DNA of 61,288 bases from Faecalibacterium sp. Lineage in GTDB: Bacteria; Bacillota; Clostridia; Oscillospirales; Ruminococcaceae. The stretch is taken from positions 1 to 61,288 of the forward strand of contig JARHYC010000008.1 in the NCBI GenBank assembly GCA_029264955.1. Reading direction: 5' to 3'. The notes under the pieces are model-generated. The model searched no databases, was not told where the DNA came from, and was given only the letters and a program-made list of their open reading frames with translations. The position numbers and the translations under genes were made by a program. The first letter of the stretch is position 1. The number at the start of each line of letters is the position of its first letter. This document shows, one piece after another, positions 1 to 8,110 of this stretch.

Positions 1-80
1 TCCTCATGCAGAAGATTTTTCCACACGAAAAGGTGTTTCTTTGTATTTTTTCTATTGAACCTGTAATCCCACACAAAAAG

Positions 81-118
81 AAAGAGCGCTTAAAACGCAA
101 TCGTTTTAAGCGCTCTTT
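81..118 (-). terminator. Terminator of the tmRNA gene
   Basis: A perfect 17-bp stem (81-97 against 102-118) with a four-base loop sits directly after the tmRNA 3' end. Read on the minus strand it is followed by a T-rich run, as expected for intrinsic termination. Positions 1-80 hold nothing else I can support. Confidence 0.9.
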
Positions 119-119
119 G

Positions 120-463
120 TGGTGGAGGCGATGGGAGTCGAACCCATGTCCGAAAAGAGATCAGTATGAGTATCTCCGGGTGCAGGCGATCAACAACATT
201 CCCTCCGTGCCACGCCGACCGTCAGGCTAGCACTTCAGTAGCTTCATAAGTTCCTGCCGAGCCGCAAAGCTTAAGCTCGTTCAGGTGCTGTGTCTAAGGA
301 CGCCCTGGCCCCACACGACACAAGAGTGGGCAGGACGGCGGCACTCAGGCCGCGATCAACTGAGTATTATTGTCAGTTATTGTTTTTAGGGCTTTTATAG
401 CAGGATCCCCACTGCTACCCGCTGCTCAAGCCTCACTCTCCCCGTCGAAACCATTACGCCCCC
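120..463 (-). ncRNA. ssrA: Transfer-messenger RNA (tmRNA)
   Basis: tmRNA rescues stalled ribosomes by trans-translation with SmpB, whose gene lies just upstream. The minus strand starts with GGGGGCGTAATGG followed by TTCGACGGGG, the conserved 5' tRNA-like half. It ends with the T-arm GGTTCGACTCCC and an encoded CCA at 122-120. An internal open frame at about 345-392 reads ALKTITDNNTQLIAA and stops at TGA, so this is the likely degradation tag. The resume codon (probably GCC, Ala) is my inference. The length of about 344 nt is normal. Confidence 0.95.
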
Positions 464-506
464 TTATGGGGGGCATCTCTGGGAAGAAGATGCCCTTGCT
501 TTATCC

Positions 507-525
507 CAAAACCGGCATTAGCCGG
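507..525 (-). terminator. Short hairpin after smpB
   Basis: The minus strand reads CCGGC-TAAT-GCCGG followed by TTTT just after the smpB stop codon. It is a weak intrinsic terminator, so some read-through into ssrA is likely. I found no clear separate ssrA promoter between here and 463. Confidence 0.55.
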
Positions 526-530
526 GTGGA

Positions 531-1013
531 TCAATAATATCTGCCATTAGATTTGATTGCACGATCAATGCTGCGCTTTGCGTCACGCCGCGCTGCATCT
601 TCACGCTTATCGTAGAGCTTTTTGCCCTTACACAGACCCAGCTGCACTTTTACCCGTCCATACTTAAAATACAGGGACAGCGGTATCAGCGTGTAACCCT
701 CTAGCTTGCACTGCTGATGCAAGTGCCTTATCTCGTTCTTGTGCGCCAGCAGACGACGCGGACGAGACGGGTCCTGATTAAAGATATTGCCATGGTCATA
801 GGGGCTGATGTGAACTCCGTGAGCGATCAGTTCGCCATCCTCAATTTCAATCCAGCTGTCCTTGACTGTTACCGTACCAGCACGCAAGCTTTTCACCTCA
901 GTGCCTTTCAGTTCAATACCGGTTTCCAATGTTTCGATGACGAAATACAGATGGCGTGCTTCCCGGTTGGTGGCAATCGTCTTGGTTGCTGGTTTGTCGC
1001 CTCTAGGGGCCAT
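531..1013 (-). CDS. smpB: SsrA-binding protein SmpB
   Basis: SmpB binds tmRNA and places it in the A site of stalled ribosomes. The 160-residue protein has the family length. It shows the SmpB core (NREARHLYFVIETLETGIELKG, then GTEVKSLRAG) that forms the OB-type barrel. The C-terminal tail is rich in K and R (DKREDAARRDAKRSIDRAIK), as needed to mimic the decoding helix. The start is supported by AAAGGAG a few bases upstream. It lies next to ssrA, the usual pairing, and downstream of recR on the same strand, with about 80 bp between them. Confidence 0.96.
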   Translation of the reverse strand: MAPRGDKPATKTIATNREARHLYFVIETLETGIELKGTEVKSLRAGTVTVKDSWIEIEDGELIAHGVHISPYDHGNIFNQDPSRPRRLLAHKNEIRHLHQQCKLEGYTLIPLSLYFKYGRVKVQLGLCKGKKLYDKREDAARRDAKRSIDRAIKSNGRYY

Positions 1014-1095
1014 TTGTATCTCTCCTTTCCGGTAAAACTTTGGTTTGGATAGTTAGTATATCACAAAATTCTCTGCGAATGCAAGCGAAATCTGC

Positions 1096-1695
1096 TTACA
1101 GCTCATCTCGACCGGACAGCGCACGATACAACGTCGTCTCATCCGCGTATTCCAGGCTGGACCCTACTGGCAAGCCATACGCCAAACGGCTGGTCTTAAT
1201 GCCCAGCGGCTTAATCAGGCGTGCCAGATACATTGCTGTTGCTTCCCCCTCTACAGTTGGGTTGGTTGCCATAATGACTTCCTTCACCGTACCGTCGCCC
1301 AAACGTGACAAAAGCGGTTTGATGGTCAGCTGCTCTGCATTCACACCATCCATCGGGCTGATCAGGCCATGCAGCACATGGTACAAACCATGGTATTCTC
1401 TGGTGCGCTCAAAGGCCACAATGTCTCTGGGGTTTTCTACTACGCAGATAACAGACCGATCTCGTTTTGGGTTTGCGCAGATAGCGCAAACATCGTTTTC
1501 GGTATAATCTTGGCAATATTTGCAGCGATGTAGCTTTGAATGGGCAGAGCGGATGGCATCTGCCAGCTGCTCTGCACTAGCGGGAGACATACCCAGCACC
1601 TGATACGCCATACGGGTAGCACCTTTGCGCCCGATTCCAGGGAATTTGGAAAATTCATCGATGAGCCGTTCCAACGGCGCAGCGTTAAATCCCAT
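1096..1695 (-). CDS. recR: Recombination protein RecR
   Basis: RecR works with RecO and RecF to load RecA on gapped DNA. The 199-residue protein has the family order: an N-terminal helix-hairpin-helix (LIDEFSKFPGIGRKGATRMA), a four-cysteine zinc finger (CKYCQDYTENDVCAIC, about residues 57-72) and a TOPRIM domain (ICVVENPRDIVAFERT). The C-terminal segment carries SRLAYGLPVGSSLEYADE, the RecR signature. An AAAGGAG site precedes the ATG. It sits in the common ybaB-recR arrangement behind dnaX. Confidence 0.97.
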   Translation of the reverse strand: MGFNAAPLERLIDEFSKFPGIGRKGATRMAYQVLGMSPASAEQLADAIRSAHSKLHRCKYCQDYTENDVCAICANPKRDRSVICVVENPRDIVAFERTREYHGLYHVLHGLISPMDGVNAEQLTIKPLLSRLGDGTVKEVIMATNPTVEGEATAMYLARLIKPLGIKTSRLAYGLPVGSSLEYADETTLYRALSGRDEL

Positions 1696-1722
1696 TATTT
1701 TATGCTCCTTTATGTTGCGATC

Positions 1723-2058
1723 TTACAGACCCAGGTTCATACCGCCGGTCAGCTTGCCCATAGCTTCAGACGCTGCCTCGTCAACCTTGGCAACGGTAGC
1801 GTTCACAGCTGCAGCGACCAGATCTTCCAGCATTTCGATATCGTCCGGGTCCACAGCCTCGGGCTTGATTTTGATTGCAGAAACTTCGTGCTTGCCGTTC
1901 ATGGTCACAGTAACCATTTCACCGGAAGCGCTGCCTGTGTATTCGGTAGCTTCCAGTTCTGCCTGCTTTGCCTGCATATCGCTCTGCATCTTCTGTGCCT
2001 GACGCATCAGTGCATTCATATCGGGACGGCCGTAGCCCTGGGGCATTCTTGCTTTCAT
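1723..2058 (-). CDS. YbaB/EbfC nucleoid-associated protein
   Basis: This is a small DNA-binding protein of 111 residues. The N-terminal Met- and Gln-rich helix (MNALMRQAQKMQSDMQAKQ) leads into the family's central sheet (VTVTMNGKHEVSAIKIKPEA) and a long C-terminal helix ending in a GGMN tail. Members bind DNA as dimers and often lie between dnaX and recR, as here. Its specific role in this organism is unknown. Confidence 0.93.
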   Translation of the reverse strand: MKARMPQGYGRPDMNALMRQAQKMQSDMQAKQAELEATEYTGSASGEMVTVTMNGKHEVSAIKIKPEAVDPDDIEMLEDLVAAAVNATVAKVDEAASEAMGKLTGGMNLGL

Positions 2059-2083
2059 AATCGTATATCCTTTCCTGTCCGCT

Positions 2084-3841
2084 TTAGTGGCGGCTGTTTT
2101 CAGTATTTTTTATAATAACATCCAGACCCAGCTGTTCTAGCTGTTCCAGCGTTTGTTCTGCATTTCCGGTTTTTTCCGGAGCCTTTTCTGCTTCATACGG
2201 ACCAATACCGCACTGCAAACCGGTTACTTCAGCAATCACTTTTTTAATGGATCGCTGGCTCGCCTTATTTGCACGGATAAAATCGCGGAACATATTTCCA
2301 CCGTCAATCAAAACACGACGACCATCAAAGTATGCCTTGGAATTTTTCAAGTAGGGATACAGCATCGGGTCACGACTTTGCAGCTGTTCCACCACCTGCG
2401 ACCAAGAAGTGAACTCTCCCGGAGCAGGTTTTTCCACTGCCGGTTTTTCTTTTTCTTCCGCCGCCTGAACTGGCTTTTTCTCCGGAATTTCCTGCGGTGC
2501 TGTGGGCTGATTTTCCCATGGCGGCATCTCATCTGTAGAGATTTCCGCCTGTGGTGCCGGCAGTACAGTTTCCACCTGTACTGGAGCCGATTCCTGCTCC
2601 CACGGGGGTAACTCGTCTGCTGTCGGTGCCTTTATCGGTTCGGAAGCAACCGGTGCTTGTGCTATCGGTGCTGCGGCAAAGGGGCGCACTGCCTGTGGTG
2701 CCGCAGTGGTCGACTGTGCCCTTCCTACTGGCTGCTGCACTGCCATAACTGGTATCTCCATAGAACCTTCCGTCAGTGAGAACAGCGCAAGCTCCAATGC
2801 GATCCGCTGATTGTTGCCGCGAGTCATCTTTTCCATTGCAGAGCCAATCTCTCGGATAGCGCGAATCGACTCCGCCTGCGGAATCCGCTCTGCTTTTGTC
2901 AGGTAAAGCTGTTCTTCTTCCGGGCTGACACCACTCAGCAGCGTTTTGCCACCCGGCAATACTGCTAGCATCAAATTGCGATAATGCCCAACCAGTTCAT
3001 CTGCCAGACGCTTCATATCCACAGACTGCTGGCGCAGTTCCGCCAATTCTGCTAATGCAGCTGCACCGTCTTTTGCGGCAATCGCATCCGACAAACGGAA
3101 CAGATAGCTTCGGTCTGTCACACCCGCCATGCGGCGTACCAGATCTTCGTCAATCCGCTGTGCCACACCCGCACAAGTATCCAGAATGGAAAGTGCATCA
3201 CGCAGTGCGCCATCTGCCAAGCGTGCAATTAAATTTGCCGCACCCTCGGTTAGTTCCAGCTGCTCTGCATCTGCAATCTGCTTTACACGTCCGGCAATAT
3301 CTTCCGGACGAATCCGGGTAAAATCATACCGTTGGCAGCGCGACAAAATCGTTGCGGGCACTTTGTGAATCTCAGTGGTTGCCAGAATAAAAATCACATG
3401 GGCGGGCGGTTCTTCCAGCGTTTTCAGCAGAGCATTAAATGCCGCCACAGACAGCATATGCACCTCGTCGATGATGTACACCTTGTACCTACAAACGCTA
3501 GGTGTGTATGCGGTTTCATCCCGCAAATCACGAATATCGTCAACACCGTTGTTGGATGCGGCGTCCATTTCCACCACATCCAGCAGACTGCCGTTGTCTA
3601 TTCCGCGGCAGACTTCGCATTCACCGCATGGGTCACCATTTTCCGGATGTATGCAGTTAACTGCTTTTGCAAAAATTTTTGCGCAGGTAGTCTTACCGGT
3701 GCCTCGCACGCCAGTGAACAAATAGGCATGACCGATACGCCCGGAAGTGATTTGATTTTTCAGGGCGGTCACAATGGCTTTCTGTCCCACCACATCCTCA
3801 AATCGCTGGGGACGCCATTTGCGGTAAAGCGCGCGATACAT
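2084..3841 (-). CDS. dnaX: DNA polymerase III subunit gamma/tau
   Basis: DnaX is the clamp-loader ATPase of the replicase. The protein is 585 residues from the ATG at 3841, which begins MYRALYRKWRPQRFEDVVGQ and has GGGAGGGAAGG upstream. The frame stays open to 4036, but that extension overlaps an RNA gene and is not coding. Visible motifs are Walker A GVRGTGKTT, a zinc-binding loop with CGECEVC, Walker B IIDEVHML and sensor ATTEIHKVP. A Pro- and Glu-rich linker (about residues 370-500) precedes a C-terminal tau-like domain. It heads the dnaX-ybaB-recR-smpB run. Confidence 0.96.
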   Translation of the reverse strand: MYRALYRKWRPQRFEDVVGQKAIVTALKNQITSGRIGHAYLFTGVRGTGKTTCAKIFAKAVNCIHPENGDPCGECEVCRGIDNGSLLDVVEMDAASNNGVDDIRDLRDETAYTPSVCRYKVYIIDEVHMLSVAAFNALLKTLEEPPAHVIFILATTEIHKVPATILSRCQRYDFTRIRPEDIAGRVKQIADAEQLELTEGAANLIARLADGALRDALSILDTCAGVAQRIDEDLVRRMAGVTDRSYLFRLSDAIAAKDGAAALAELAELRQQSVDMKRLADELVGHYRNLMLAVLPGGKTLLSGVSPEEEQLYLTKAERIPQAESIRAIREIGSAMEKMTRGNNQRIALELALFSLTEGSMEIPVMAVQQPVGRAQSTTAAPQAVRPFAAAPIAQAPVASEPIKAPTADELPPWEQESAPVQVETVLPAPQAEISTDEMPPWENQPTAPQEIPEKKPVQAAEEKEKPAVEKPAPGEFTSWSQVVEQLQSRDPMLYPYLKNSKAYFDGRRVLIDGGNMFRDFIRANKASQRSIKKVIAEVTGLQCGIGPYEAEKAPEKTGNAEQTLEQLEQLGLDVIIKNTENSRH

Positions 3842-3875
3842 AAGCCTTCCCTCCCGTAAAATTACAATAAAAAAA

Positions 3876-4055
3876 GGACAGGGCCGCGGGGAACATTCCC
3901 CGCCTTGCGGAGCTCGGCATACAGATGCAGGGTGGCTGCGGCGCACGGTACGAACGCTTAAGGCTGCTTGGTTCCCCACCTGACCTGGTTCACGGCCGGA
4001 CCATCGCACAGGCCCCACATCTGTATGCCGAACCACGCAGCAGGCGCTGTCCGGT
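3876..4055 (-). ncRNA. ffs: Signal recognition particle RNA
   Basis: The minus strand contains GAACCAGGTCAGGTGGGGAA followed by CCAAGCAGCC, the conserved SRP RNA Ffh-binding domain with a GGAA tetraloop. Flanking arms pair at long range (GGCATACAGATG near 4018-4030 with CATCTGTATGCC near 3916-3928, and GGACAG with CTGTCC at the ends). A run of T follows the 3' end and serves as terminator. The promoter at 4063-4091 would start transcription near 4056. The length of about 180 nt lies between the E. coli 4.5S form and the Bacillus form. The ends are estimated. Confidence 0.88.
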
Positions 4056-4062
4056 AGTATTT

Positions 4063-4091
4063 ATTATAATATAAACGGTTCCAAATTGCAA
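4063..4091 (-). promoter_or_regulatory. Promoter of SRP RNA (and dnaX)
   Basis: The minus strand reads TTGCAA (4091-4086), a 17-bp spacer and TATAAT (4068-4063). The spacing is ideal and the predicted start falls at the SRP RNA 5' end. Read-through would also serve dnaX. Confidence 0.75.
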
Positions 4092-4094
4092 GTG

Positions 4095-4126
4095 AAAAAA
4101 GGCAGGGTCTGCGCCCTGTCTTTTTT
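4095..4126 (-). terminator. Terminator after mgsA
   Basis: A GC-rich hairpin around GCAGGG and CCCTGT is flanked by A6 and T6, so it can work in both directions. It lies three bases past the mgsA stop codon. Confidence 0.8.
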
Positions 4127-4128
4127 CT

Positions 4129-4530
4129 TTACTGTGCGTGTACAATTTCGCGCCAATCCAAATCCCCGCGCTCCAAACCGTGAATCAACACTTCTGCGGT
4201 AGCAATGTTAGTACCCACCGGAATATTGTGTACGTCGCACAGACGCAGCAGGTTCATTGCATTTACTTCGTTCGTGTTTGTATTGTTCGGATCACGGAAG
4301 AACAGCAGCATATCAATTTCATTGCAGGCAATGCGAGATGCAATCTGCTGGTCACCGCCATGTGCACCGGACATAAACCGTTTTACCGGCAGCCCCGCAA
4401 TATCCTCAACCATTTTACCGGTCGTGCCTGTTGCAATTAGTTCATGCCGCCCCAAAACACGGCAGTATGCCATACAAAAACGAGCCAGCAGCTCTTTCTT
4501 GGAATCGCTTGCAATCAATGCAATCGTCAT
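4129..4530 (-). CDS. mgsA: Methylglyoxal synthase
   Basis: MgsA converts dihydroxyacetone phosphate to methylglyoxal and phosphate, a bypass of lower glycolysis under phosphate limitation. The 133-residue protein shows the family landmarks ALIASDSKK at the N-terminus, TGTTGKM, SGAHGGDQQI (phosphate-binding loop) and FFRDP followed by NTNEVNAM. It is the last gene of the shape-determination run, 32 bp behind the MinD-like gene. mgsA near mre and min genes is a recurring clostridial arrangement. Confidence 0.95.
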   Translation of the reverse strand: MTIALIASDSKKELLARFCMAYCRVLGRHELIATGTTGKMVEDIAGLPVKRFMSGAHGGDQQIASRIACNEIDMLLFFRDPNNTNTNEVNAMNLLRLCDVHNIPVGTNIATAEVLIHGLERGDLDWREIVHAQ

Positions 4531-4562
4531 AGAAACTTCCTCCTCTTACTATTCCGTATCCA

Positions 4563-5291
4563 TTATTGTACGGACAAGGTGATCCTTTCACCTTCCAAAC
4601 GGCGTGCAATATGATCCAACGCCGTAAAAGCTAAACAGTCTGTTGGCAGTGCGGTTCCCTTTGCTGCAGCAATTTGCAGTTCCGCACTTTCCGGCAGAAC
4701 ACCAATCAACTGCGCACAAACAGTATCAATACATTCGTCAATGTCCCGCACCGCTCCCCGCTGAAAGGTCTTCGGTGTCACGCGATTGACAATCAACCGA
4801 ATCTCTGGCATCTCGCTGTCAAACAAATCATCCGAAATAATTCGTCCATCCCGCAATGCCACAGGATCTGGTGTTAACACCAGCAGCGCCTGCGTTGCAC
4901 AGGCTTTTGCCGCCTCAAACGGCGCCCCCATCCCAGCTGCGGTATCCAGCAGAACAATATCAAAAAACGGTTCCATCGCAAGGCACAGCTTTTGCAGCGC
5001 TTCTTTCGTTACATCGCCACCCTCATAGGGTGCGCTAATTACCGAAAGCCCCGGATACAGTGGACTTTCCACCACTGCTTTTTCTCCGCTGCAGCGTCCG
5101 CACAGCACATCTTCAATATCGTATACGGTCTTGCCATACACACCCGATATAATATCTACACTGCGCAAACCTGAGTCCAGCTCAATTAGCAGTACACGAT
5201 TTCCATGCGCTGCCAGCCGTGCGCCCAGTAATACCGAAACCGTACTTTTCCCGGTTCCACCCTTACCAGATGCCACCATAATCGTTTTCAT
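4563..5291 (-). CDS. MinD/ParA-family ATPase
   Basis: This is a deviant Walker A ATPase of 242 residues with KGGTGKST near residue 11, switch I-like ELDSGLRSVD and Walker B VLLDTAAGMG. Overall it resembles MinD, the septum-site regulator that recruits MinC at the membrane. It is shorter than typical MinD (about 265), and its end (RRLEGERITLSVQ) does not look like the amphipathic membrane-targeting helix. No minC or minE lies beside it. The place after PBP2 and mreBCD suggests division or shape control. An alternative is a generic ParA-like positioning ATPase. Confidence 0.8.
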   Translation of the reverse strand: MKTIMVASGKGGTGKSTVSVLLGARLAAHGNRVLLIELDSGLRSVDIISGVYGKTVYDIEDVLCGRCSGEKAVVESPLYPGLSVISAPYEGGDVTKEALQKLCLAMEPFFDIVLLDTAAGMGAPFEAAKACATQALLVLTPDPVALRDGRIISDDLFDSEMPEIRLIVNRVTPKTFQRGAVRDIDECIDTVCAQLIGVLPESAELQIAAAKGTALPTDCLAFTALDHIARRLEGERITLSVQ

Positions 5292-5376
5292 CTTTGTGCG
5301 CAGCCTCCGTTCTTCATGTTATGCGCAACTGCATTATAGTATCACATTTTTGCGTCTGTTACAAGATGACTCAATA

Positions 5377-7509
5377 TCATTCTGCCGCTTCTGCCTCTGC
5401 GTCAGGAATCGGTTCATCCGGCTGGTTCTCATTGGTACCGGACTGTGCAAAGAAATATGCGTCAAAAATATCGGCAATTACAGGCGCAGCCTTCGCACCG
5501 CCACCACCGTACTCAATAACAACTGCCACAGCAATCTGTGGATCTTCCACCGGGCCGTAAGCAATCATGTTACTATTGGTGAAATACTTGCGGGTACCTG
5601 CACGATTCACATACGATTCCGATCTCTGGGGGGAACCTGTCTTGCAGGCAATGGTATACGGGTAGGTTGCCAGCACGCTGTTTGCCTGTGCTGCGCCAAC
5701 CATGCCTCTTTCGATTGCCGAGAAAGCACCGATATTATCCTGCAGCTGATCCACTATCACCGGGTCAAATGATTTGACCACTTCACCGGTATTGGAATCC
5801 AACAATGCATCGACCATGTGTACCTTGTAGCGGGTACCATGGCTTGCCAGAGTAGCCGCATAGGTTGCCATCTGTACCGGTGTAATAACCGTATTTCCCT
5901 GACCAATAGCTGCCTGAATTTCTAGAGAACTAGTATAGTTGCTATCCGCCTTTGTAGTTAGACGACCAGTATACTCCGTCAAGCCTCGGCCTACGGTAGC
6001 CTCCGTTTCCAAACCAGTATGAACGCCCATCCCCAGCCGCTTTGCGTACTCATTGTACACATCACTAGTTGTGCGGCGCCCCACATCATAGAAGAATACG
6101 TTGCAGCTTCGCTGAATTGCGGTAAATAAGTCTGTAGGGCCACGGTGTTTCACACTGGTACAGCGAGGCTTATAGTCATCAAAATATTCATAGCGTCCAT
6201 AGCAGGGCACCTTTTCATGCAAGCCGATAGTTCCGGACAAAAGTCCGGCGGTTGCGATTGCCGGCTTAAAAATCGAACCGGGCGTATACAAGCCCATCAT
6301 TGCGCGGTTATACAGCGGCAAAGCCGGATCGGCATTATAAGCATCGTAGTTGCTCTGGTACAAATTCAAGTCATAGTTTGGATAGTTTGCCATTGCCAAA
6401 ACCGCACCGGTTTTGACATCCAGTACCACAGCCGCACCTGCATTTGCTTCGGCGCCAGTACCCTGCCCGCCGTTTTGCTGCAAGTTCAGAATTGTTTTTT
6501 CCAGTGCCTGATAGGTTGCCTTCTGGAAATCTTGATTGATAGTTGTACGCACGGTTAAGCCCGGTTCCGGTTCTTTCGTAACGGAGGAACCAACGATGGT
6601 TCCTGTGCTATCCACCGTAACCGTCTTACTGCCATCCTTACCGCGCAAATCCAGTTCAAACACGCTTTCCAAGCCAGACTGACCGATCAGATCATTCATT
6701 TCATAACCCAAATCTTTCAGGGGCTTGGTTTCATTTCCGTTTTTATCGACTTTTTTCCAGTCTTCCGCCAGAATCTTACCGACCGATCCCACCAGATGCG
6801 GCATCAGCGTGCCATCCGGATACACACGCACTGTGGTCTCTTCAATTTCCGCACCGGGAAGATTCAAACCATTTTCCCGCACGATTGCCATGGTTTCGTC
6901 CGAAATGTCCTCTGCCAGTGTAAAACGATTTCGGTTGGAAAAGCCCTCGCTGTACATCTGGTAACGCACACCGCCCAGCAGACGCTGCCATTCAGCATCG
7001 TACTCCTGCAAATCGAACTTTTCCACAATGGCATTCATCACGTTATCTGCTGTTGCATACTGCTGACGGTTCAGATTCTCTTTGACTTGCGCCAGACTCT
7101 TTTGTTCCCTTTCATCATCTGGATCTGCAGTAAATTCATAATGCCCATTCTCATCCGGCATACTGATTAGGAGCTGGTCGTTCCACTCCTCACTATTATC
7201 CTGCAGGATCAGAATCAGATCCTGTAAAATCTGATTCACATCATTTTCGCCCATCAGCAACTGGTTGACCAGCAAATTATAACAGGTCGTATTCGTTGCA
7301 ATCGATCGACCTTCCTGGTCCACAATATCGCCGCGTGCAGCCGTAATGGGAAATTGATAATTTGTCGTATTGGACGCCATGCCCAAAAATTTTTCTCCAT
7401 TGATAAGCTGCAGATATACCATGCGCAGCAGATACAGCCCAAAAATCAGCACTGAAACACAAACCAGGAATGTCACACGATGCTGTGTTACCTTTTTTTC
7501 CTCTTTCAT
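5377..7509 (-). CDS. mrdA: Penicillin-binding protein 2 (elongation transpeptidase)
   Basis: This class B PBP cross-links peptidoglycan during elongation with the Mre complex. It has 710 residues from the ATG at 7509 (AAAGGAAC upstream). The frame is open further upstream, but a start there would overlap mreD. A single membrane segment (about residues 9-30) is followed by a dimerisation region with an inserted acidic stretch, then the transpeptidase. Catalytic motifs are SIFK (after TPG), SCN (QRSCNVFF) and KTG (CKTGSPQ). The C-terminal tail is acidic and Pro-rich. It follows mreD by 17 bp. Confidence 0.93.
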   Translation of the reverse strand: MKEEKKVTQHRVTFLVCVSVLIFGLYLLRMVYLQLINGEKFLGMASNTTNYQFPITAARGDIVDQEGRSIATNTTCYNLLVNQLLMGENDVNQILQDLILILQDNSEEWNDQLLISMPDENGHYEFTADPDDEREQKSLAQVKENLNRQQYATADNVMNAIVEKFDLQEYDAEWQRLLGGVRYQMYSEGFSNRNRFTLAEDISDETMAIVRENGLNLPGAEIEETTVRVYPDGTLMPHLVGSVGKILAEDWKKVDKNGNETKPLKDLGYEMNDLIGQSGLESVFELDLRGKDGSKTVTVDSTGTIVGSSVTKEPEPGLTVRTTINQDFQKATYQALEKTILNLQQNGGQGTGAEANAGAAVVLDVKTGAVLAMANYPNYDLNLYQSNYDAYNADPALPLYNRAMMGLYTPGSIFKPAIATAGLLSGTIGLHEKVPCYGRYEYFDDYKPRCTSVKHRGPTDLFTAIQRSCNVFFYDVGRRTTSDVYNEYAKRLGMGVHTGLETEATVGRGLTEYTGRLTTKADSNYTSSLEIQAAIGQGNTVITPVQMATYAATLASHGTRYKVHMVDALLDSNTGEVVKSFDPVIVDQLQDNIGAFSAIERGMVGAAQANSVLATYPYTIACKTGSPQRSESYVNRAGTRKYFTNSNMIAYGPVEDPQIAVAVVIEYGGGGAKAAPVIADIFDAYFFAQSGTNENQPDEPIPDAEAEAAE

Positions 7510-7526
7510 AGCGCAGTTCCTTTCTT

Positions 7527-8048
7527 TCAGGGCAGTGACAACCAGCTGGCGACAGTATGAATCAGCCACATGCTAAACAGAGCCAAAATAGCCGAAATCA
7601 GCACTTCAGGCAAAACAATAGTTGTATAAATCCGCATCGGCTCCGGGTACCCACGCATCCAATAGCCGAACAGAAAATCTGTTCCAGTCACAAATAGTCC
7701 CGCCAGCACATTCAGCAAAAAAATATTGGCATAGGCCTTTTTCAAATACAGCTGTACCAACACTGAGCTGAAAAAGCAGAGAAACAGCATACCGATGGCA
7801 AAGAATCCAATCGTTCGCCCAGACGTGAAATCCCATAGCATACCGCCAAGCACACCAAACAACGCACCTGAAAACTCATTTTCTTGTGCGCTGACAGCAA
7901 TGCACACGCCCAAAATCCAAAACGGCTTACATTCACCAATGCATAAAAATCCCGGTGTTGTCTGCAGCGCCGCTGCCACAAAAAGCACCAATGTATAGAG
8001 AGCCCAGCGCGCTATCAGAATTCGTTTTCTTTTATTCTGAGATTCCAT
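7527..8048 (-). CDS. mreD: Rod shape-determining protein MreD
   Basis: MreD is the integral membrane member of the MreBCD elongation complex. From the ATG at 8048 (AGAAGGG upstream) it has 173 residues with about five hydrophobic segments. Charged N-terminal residues (MESQNKRKR) precede the first segment. The family is poorly conserved, so the call leans on the mreC-mreD-PBP2 order. An intrinsic-terminator-like hairpin lies between mreC and this gene, so its dose may be set below that of mreB and mreC. Confidence 0.87.
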   Translation of the reverse strand: MESQNKRKRILIARWALYTLVLFVAAALQTTPGFLCIGECKPFWILGVCIAVSAQENEFSGALFGVLGGMLWDFTSGRTIGFFAIGMLFLCFFSSVLVQLYLKKAYANIFLLNVLAGLFVTGTDFLFGYWMRGYPEPMRIYTTIVLPEVLISAILALFSMWLIHTVASWLSLP

Positions 8049-8081
8049 ATCGACACGCCCTTCTTCTGATTGATCAGATAC

Positions 8082-8106
8082 AAAAAAGACCGCCGGCAAG
8101 GCGGCC
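8082..8106 (-). terminator. Hairpin terminator between mreC and mreD
   Basis: The minus strand reads GGCCGCC-TTGCC-GGCGGTC followed by T6, five bases beyond the mreC stop. It is a compact intrinsic terminator inside the mre gene run, so it would work as a partial attenuator. Confidence 0.75.
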
Positions 8107-8110
8107 TTCA

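Noticed and set aside
3842-4036. N-terminal extension of dnaX
   Set aside because: The frame is open, but it runs through the SRP RNA, and a good ribosome site precedes the conserved start at 3841.
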